Source: UBA4782 sp034429195
GTDB lineage: Bacteria; Chloroflexota; Anaerolineae; Anaerolineales; Anaerolineaceae
DNA length: 64,000 bases
Assembly: GCA_034429195.1 (NCBI GenBank)
Contig: DAOUGQ010000018.1
Coordinates: 310,001 to 374,000, forward strand
Direction: 5' to 3'
In this document: positions 60,959-64,000 of the stretch, piece after piece
Numbering within the stretch: the first letter of the stretch is position 1
How the letters are laid out: each line of letters begins with the position of its first letter
Position numbers and translations under genes: made by a program
The notes under the pieces: model-generated
Told to the model about the DNA's origin: nothing
Database searches by the model: none
What the model saw: the letters and a program-made list of their open reading frames with translations, nothing else

Positions 60959-61484
60959 AATTTTGTCATCCCGAAAGAAAAAGCAGTAAGGGTATTATTG
61001 ATCACTGTATAAGAAGAATGATAATGTGCTATTTTGCGCATAGTGACGCTTTATAAATCGCAAAAGAAAAGTTAAATTAATAATTTCGCTTGTGCGAAAA
61101 GATATGATAAAAGCCTGATAAAAAAGGGTGGCGTGCATTGAATTCATAAGTAGATAAAATATTTAAGAATAGTCTCGAAAAAAGAATAATACACCCAATT
61201 AACCAAAACACATTCGATTTTGTTACCTATAAAGCACTTACTGTATCACATCAAATATTTCATGGTACATACAAACAGGTGTTCTTATGACGATGAGTAA
61301 TTATATATGCGTAGGAAATAGCTCGAATAGTGTTTTTTATCATGATTATTTGACAGGGGAAGGTAATTATTCACTCAACTTTCATAAAGTGCCCGTTGAC
61401 AAGTTCAAGCTTTTGATAAGTACGATTACCAGAAACATGGTACAATAAAATAAATCAATAAAAAGGCCCCCTTTTGGAGAGAAA
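60959..61484 (+). other. 526-base AT-rich intergenic region before the recombinase gene
   Basis: This is the longest stretch here without a solid gene. I see a hairpin TTTCGC-TTGT-GCGAAA (61084-61099), a TTGACA at 61396-61401 with a poor -10 candidate TACGAT at 61421-61426, and an AAAAGG/CCTTTT mini-hairpin (61461-61475) against the ribosome site GGAGA of the recombinase. A possible 53-codon frame (61287-61448) is listed separately. No tRNA-like fold or clear direct repeats were found. Confidence 0.6.
61287..61448 (+). CDS. Possible small ORF, 53 residues
   Basis: ATG at 61287 to TAA at 61446-61448, with AGGTG six bases upstream. The predicted peptide starts MTMSNYICVGNSSNSVFYHD and ends TITRNMVQ; it is polar, with no membrane segment and no recognised motif. 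It lies in the leader of the recombinase gene and overlaps its weak promoter candidate. Chance occurrence in AT-rich DNA is quite possible. Confidence 0.22.
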   Translation: MTMSNYICVGNSSNSVFYHDYLTGEGNYSLNFHKVPVDKFKLLISTITRNMVQ

Positions 61485-62480
61485 ATGGAACAAACACTGA
61501 ATAGAGAAACAGTATCGATACAAGATGCTACGCAACGTTATTTAGCAACGGTCAACACTGCACGTAGTAGTAACACTGCACGCACTTATGCTAACGGTAT
61601 TTCTCTATTTCTTTTGATGTTGCAAGAACATGAGATAAAACCAGATGTTACTCCTGTTGCTGATCTTAATGAAGATGCAGTCGCCTGGTTTTGTGCCAGG
61701 TTAAAAGATTATTCACCAGCTACAGAAAGGCTTTATCTCACAGCAATTACAGGATTTTACGATTATCTTGCAGGTGAGAATCTTGCGACAATTAATTTAC
61801 CGCGTATACACCTCATTATTCGACAACGAGCACGAAGACCTGGTGTGAGGTTACCACAATTTCCCCAAAACGATTTGGATAAGGTTTTAGAGTATGCATT
61901 GAGCTTAAATATCCTCCAGGCTGCAGACGAGGAGGAAAAACTCAGAAATCTACGCGATAGAGCCTTTCTAATTACTTTAGCTGACACGGGTTTACGAGTT
62001 CATGAAGCTTGTGGGCTTCGGAGAGGAGACCTTGATTGGAATGAAGGCCGTGCTATAGTCATTGGTAAAGGTAACAGGCAGGCAGTAGTGAGATTTTCGA
62101 AAAGAGCTCAAAATGCGCTAAAGGACTATTTATCTGCACGGGCACAGTTGGATGGCAGTAGCGGCCGACCACTACGCGCACTCCCCCTCTTTGCAAGACA
62201 CGATCCGGGAGCTGGAAAAAAAGTCAAACCTATTACTACAGCAACGGGGAGAAATATAGTCAATCAACGTGTGGCAGAAATACTGGGACAAGAAGCAGTA
62301 GGAAGCATAACCCCCCACTCTTTCAGACACTACTTCGTAACCCGGGTTTTACAAGCTTCTGGCAATCTTAAGCTAGCACAGGAACTGGCACGCCATAAAA
62401 ATATTGCAGTAACACAGCGTTACGCCCACTTGTCTGACGACGAACTGGATAAGGGATATATTGAAGCTATTGAAGATTAA
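61485..62480 (+). CDS. Tyrosine recombinase (XerC/D-like integrase)
   Basis: 331 residues. The N-terminal SAM-like core-binding domain is at about 10-110 (YLATVNTARSSNTARTYANG). The catalytic domain has Arg in DTGLRVHEACGLRRGDL, Lys in VIGKGNRQAVV, H-x-x-R in TPHSFRHYFVTR, His in LARHKNIAV and the nucleophile Tyr in TQRYAHLSDDEL, so all active-site residues are present. It could be a Xer-type resolvase or the integrase of a mobile unit. GGAGAGAAA precedes the ATG. The PTS gene converges 9 bases after its stop. No att sites were identified. Confidence 0.92.
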   Translation: MEQTLNRETVSIQDATQRYLATVNTARSSNTARTYANGISLFLLMLQEHEIKPDVTPVADLNEDAVAWFCARLKDYSPATERLYLTAITGFYDYLAGENLATINLPRIHLIIRQRARRPGVRLPQFPQNDLDKVLEYALSLNILQAADEEEKLRNLRDRAFLITLADTGLRVHEACGLRRGDLDWNEGRAIVIGKGNRQAVVRFSKRAQNALKDYLSARAQLDGSSGRPLRALPLFARHDPGAGKKVKPITTATGRNIVNQRVAEILGQEAVGSITPHSFRHYFVTRVLQASGNLKLAQELARHKNIAVTQRYAHLSDDELDKGYIEAIED

Positions 62481-62489
62481 ATCTATCTT

Positions 62490-64000
62490 CTAACCCAAAA
62501 ATCCGACTTGAATTGCTTGCCCGACAGGATTTAGGCCGCAAAAAAGCGGAATTGCACCAGCAATGCCGATAATTATGATAACAAATAGGATCGTAGTTGG
62601 TTTGGCGTTCTTTTTTGTTATCAAAAACCAGATAGTTAAAATGAGCAACAAAGGGATTAAGTTTGGCATGATCTGGTCTACTATGTTTTGTATCGCAAAA
62701 TTTGTTCCGCCAATACTGAATACAATGGGTGTAGATAATTTAACATAATTCGCTGCAAGCAATCCCATAAGAAAATTACCTGCGACAGGAACACCTTCGA
62801 TCACTTGATTGAGCTGCTTGCTTGAAAGAATTTCCAATGCGGCTGGCTGACCTCTCCGGTAGCCTAGATAATATATCCACCATGTGAAGCTCCATAAAAA
62901 AGCCGCAAATGTTACCAGGTAAAAAATCGGTCCCAAAATATTCCCTTCAGAAGTATCCATTTTCCCCCCAGTGGCGATACCAATGCTAATGATCAAGAAA
63001 ACCGGCACGATGATACCCTGGATGATGGAATCGCCAATTCCAGCCAGTGGCCCCATTAAGATTGTTTTTACTTTATTTATATCCTCATCCGAAATGTCAG
63101 CTCCCGCAGCTCGATCTTCTTCCATAGCGATGATAGTGCCATGGATGATTCCTCCAAAATCTGGTTCAGTATTGAAGAAAATCAGATGCCTCTTTAGTGC
63201 CAAACTGACTTCTTCCTGCGTTTTATAGAGTTTTCGGATAATGGGAGCCATACTATGGGCAAATCCAAGCCCTTGTAATCTTTCCCAGTTGTATGATGAA
63301 TGAGAGAAAAAAAGCCAGCGCCAATACGATGAAAATACATCATGCTTGGTCAGTAATCCTGGTGTCTTTCTTGTTGTATGTTCAAATATTTGTTCCTGAT
63401 CACCTTTAAGGTGATTCTGATAATAAACATATAAATATGCAATTATTAACCCAATGACTGCAAACAGGAAAAAACTAATATTACCTTTTACCATGCTCGC
63501 AACTATAAAACTCAAAAAGAAAAATGGCCAAACATCTTTTTGAAGCAATATTTTGAGGTTGATGGCAATTCCTAAAGCTGTCAGCATTCCACTCGCAATA
63601 ACCATGCCTTGTATCACCCACTCTGCATTGACTTGAAGCCATTGAACCCCTACCGCTACCAGAGGTACTCCAATATAGGTCAGTACTATTACAGGTACAC
63701 CGTAAAGCAAAAAGAGAAACGGTTGAGAATAAAGGTAATCTGCTCTAGCAACACCCCAGATGTCGCCTTTTTCTGCTAACTTATCAGCTATGACAGGAAT
63801 TCGTGAGCAATAAGTCATCTTAACAGACCAGGTAAAGTTACCTAATAATCCTATAGGAGCTGCCAATGCCAGAGCTGCACCTGGTTCCAGATGTGAACCG
63901 ATAACAAGTGCAGTGCCAAGGTAACCAGCAAGAGATGGATCGCCTGGGAGCGAACCCCCAGCGGAAATAAACCCTAAATAAAAAACATTTATGACCGCTC
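62490..64000 (-). CDS. Mannose-family PTS permease, fused IIC-IID (5' end outside window)
   Basis: The frame stays open to the window edge, so at least 502 residues are present and the true start is missing; the TTG at 63866 is internal. The edge portion reads VFYLGFISAGGSLPGD and LAGYLGTALVIGSHLEPG, the IIC membrane-domain pattern. From about 63370 downward comes the IID domain: LTKHDVFSSYWRWLFFSHSS, NWERLQGLGFAHSM, FFNTEPDFGG and ILMGPLAGIGDSI. Mannose-family PTS systems normally encode IIC and IID separately. The carried sugar or sugar amine is unknown. IIA and IIB genes would be expected beyond the edge. Confidence 0.87.
   Translation of the reverse strand, partial: AVINVFYLGFISAGGSLPGDPSLAGYLGTALVIGSHLEPGAALALAAPIGLLGNFTWSVKMTYCSRIPVIADKLAEKGDIWGVARADYLYSQPFLFLLYGVPVIVLTYIGVPLVAVGVQWLQVNAEWVIQGMVIASGMLTALGIAINLKILLQKDVWPFFFLSFIVASMVKGNISFFLFAVIGLIIAYLYVYYQNHLKGDQEQIFEHTTRKTPGLLTKHDVFSSYWRWLFFSHSSYNWERLQGLGFAHSMAPIIRKLYKTQEEVSLALKRHLIFFNTEPDFGGIIHGTIIAMEEDRAAGADISDEDINKVKTILMGPLAGIGDSIIQGIIVPVFLIISIGIATGGKMDTSEGNILGPIFYLVTFAAFLWSFTWWIYYLGYRRGQPAALEILSSKQLNQVIEGVPVAGNFLMGLLAANYVKLSTPIVFSIGGTNFAIQNIVDQIMPNLIPLLLILTIWFLITKKNAKPTTILFVIIIIGIAGAIPLFCGLNPVGQAIQVGFLG

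Noticed and set aside
61084..61112. Possible dif/Xer site near the tyrosine recombinase (TTTCGC hairpin and ATATGATAAAA)
   Set aside because: The right arm matches loosely, but with a 6-base spacer the left arm does not fit; it is also far from certain that this enzyme is XerC or XerD.
1..64000. CRISPR arrays, insertion sequences, rRNA genes
   Set aside because: No regularly spaced repeats, transposase motifs or conserved rRNA segments were noticed on reading through both strands.

Overview
The window looks like a chromosomal segment of a bacterium, most likely a member of the Chloroflexota (Anaerolineae-like). This is an inference. The DNA is AT-rich (around 40% GC by eye, not computed), genes are packed with many 1-14 base overlaps, and coenzyme F420 genes sit beside ordinary bacterial housekeeping genes (nusB, ybeY, yqeY, DUF1385, Asp23, a PgpH-type HD protein). 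No rRNA, CRISPR array or insertion sequence was seen. One tRNA (Arg, TCT) is present.

Layout. 1-1606: end of pgeF, then yggS, yggT and a DUF167 gene. 1609-4785 (minus): zinc-ribbon coiled-coil gene followed by a membrane-anchored NACHT/HEAT NTPase, driven by a strong promoter carrying an inverted repeat. 4869-12487: four overlapping polytopic membrane genes that form a duplicated two-gene unit (A-B-A'-B', where B is YfhO-like). 12484-17748 (minus): Mog, GNAT, tRNA-Arg, an unfamiliar winged-helix gene pair, a LysM/M23 peptidase, DUF192 and a lone receiver protein. 17899-25674: a NarL-type regulator, then a minus-strand housekeeping run (Endo IV-like, dgkA, ybeY, pgpH, yqeY, comEA-like, DUF1385, M20 dipeptidase).

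25745-46766 is the centrepiece. It is an 18-gene, 21-kb, one-directional cluster with no gap above about 30 bases, preceded by a candidate promoter and a structured leader. It encodes three molybdenum hydroxylases of two different architectures, their maturation factors (XdhC and two MocA-like nucleotidyltransferases), an SsnA-like amidohydrolase, CofC, CofD and CofE for coenzyme F420, an F420:NADP oxidoreductase, a luciferase-like probable F420 enzyme, a 2H phosphoesterase, a CBS-type pyrophosphatase and a small membrane protein. I read it as an oxidative N-heterocycle (purine-like) pathway wired to F420. The substrate is not determined by the sequence.

46763-51467 (minus): MrfA/MrfB-like DNA repair pair, with an HNH motif inside MrfA, followed by a methyltransferase and a DUF2007 gene. 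51532-54693: GH4 glycosidase, PfkB kinase and prepilin peptidase behind a good promoter. 54690-59610 (minus): asp23, nusB, a large lipoprotein and ATP-type pckA. 59690-60958: LarA family. 60959-61484: mostly non-coding. 61485-62480: tyrosine recombinase. 62490-64000 (minus): mannose-family PTS gene fusing IIC to IID, cut by the window edge.
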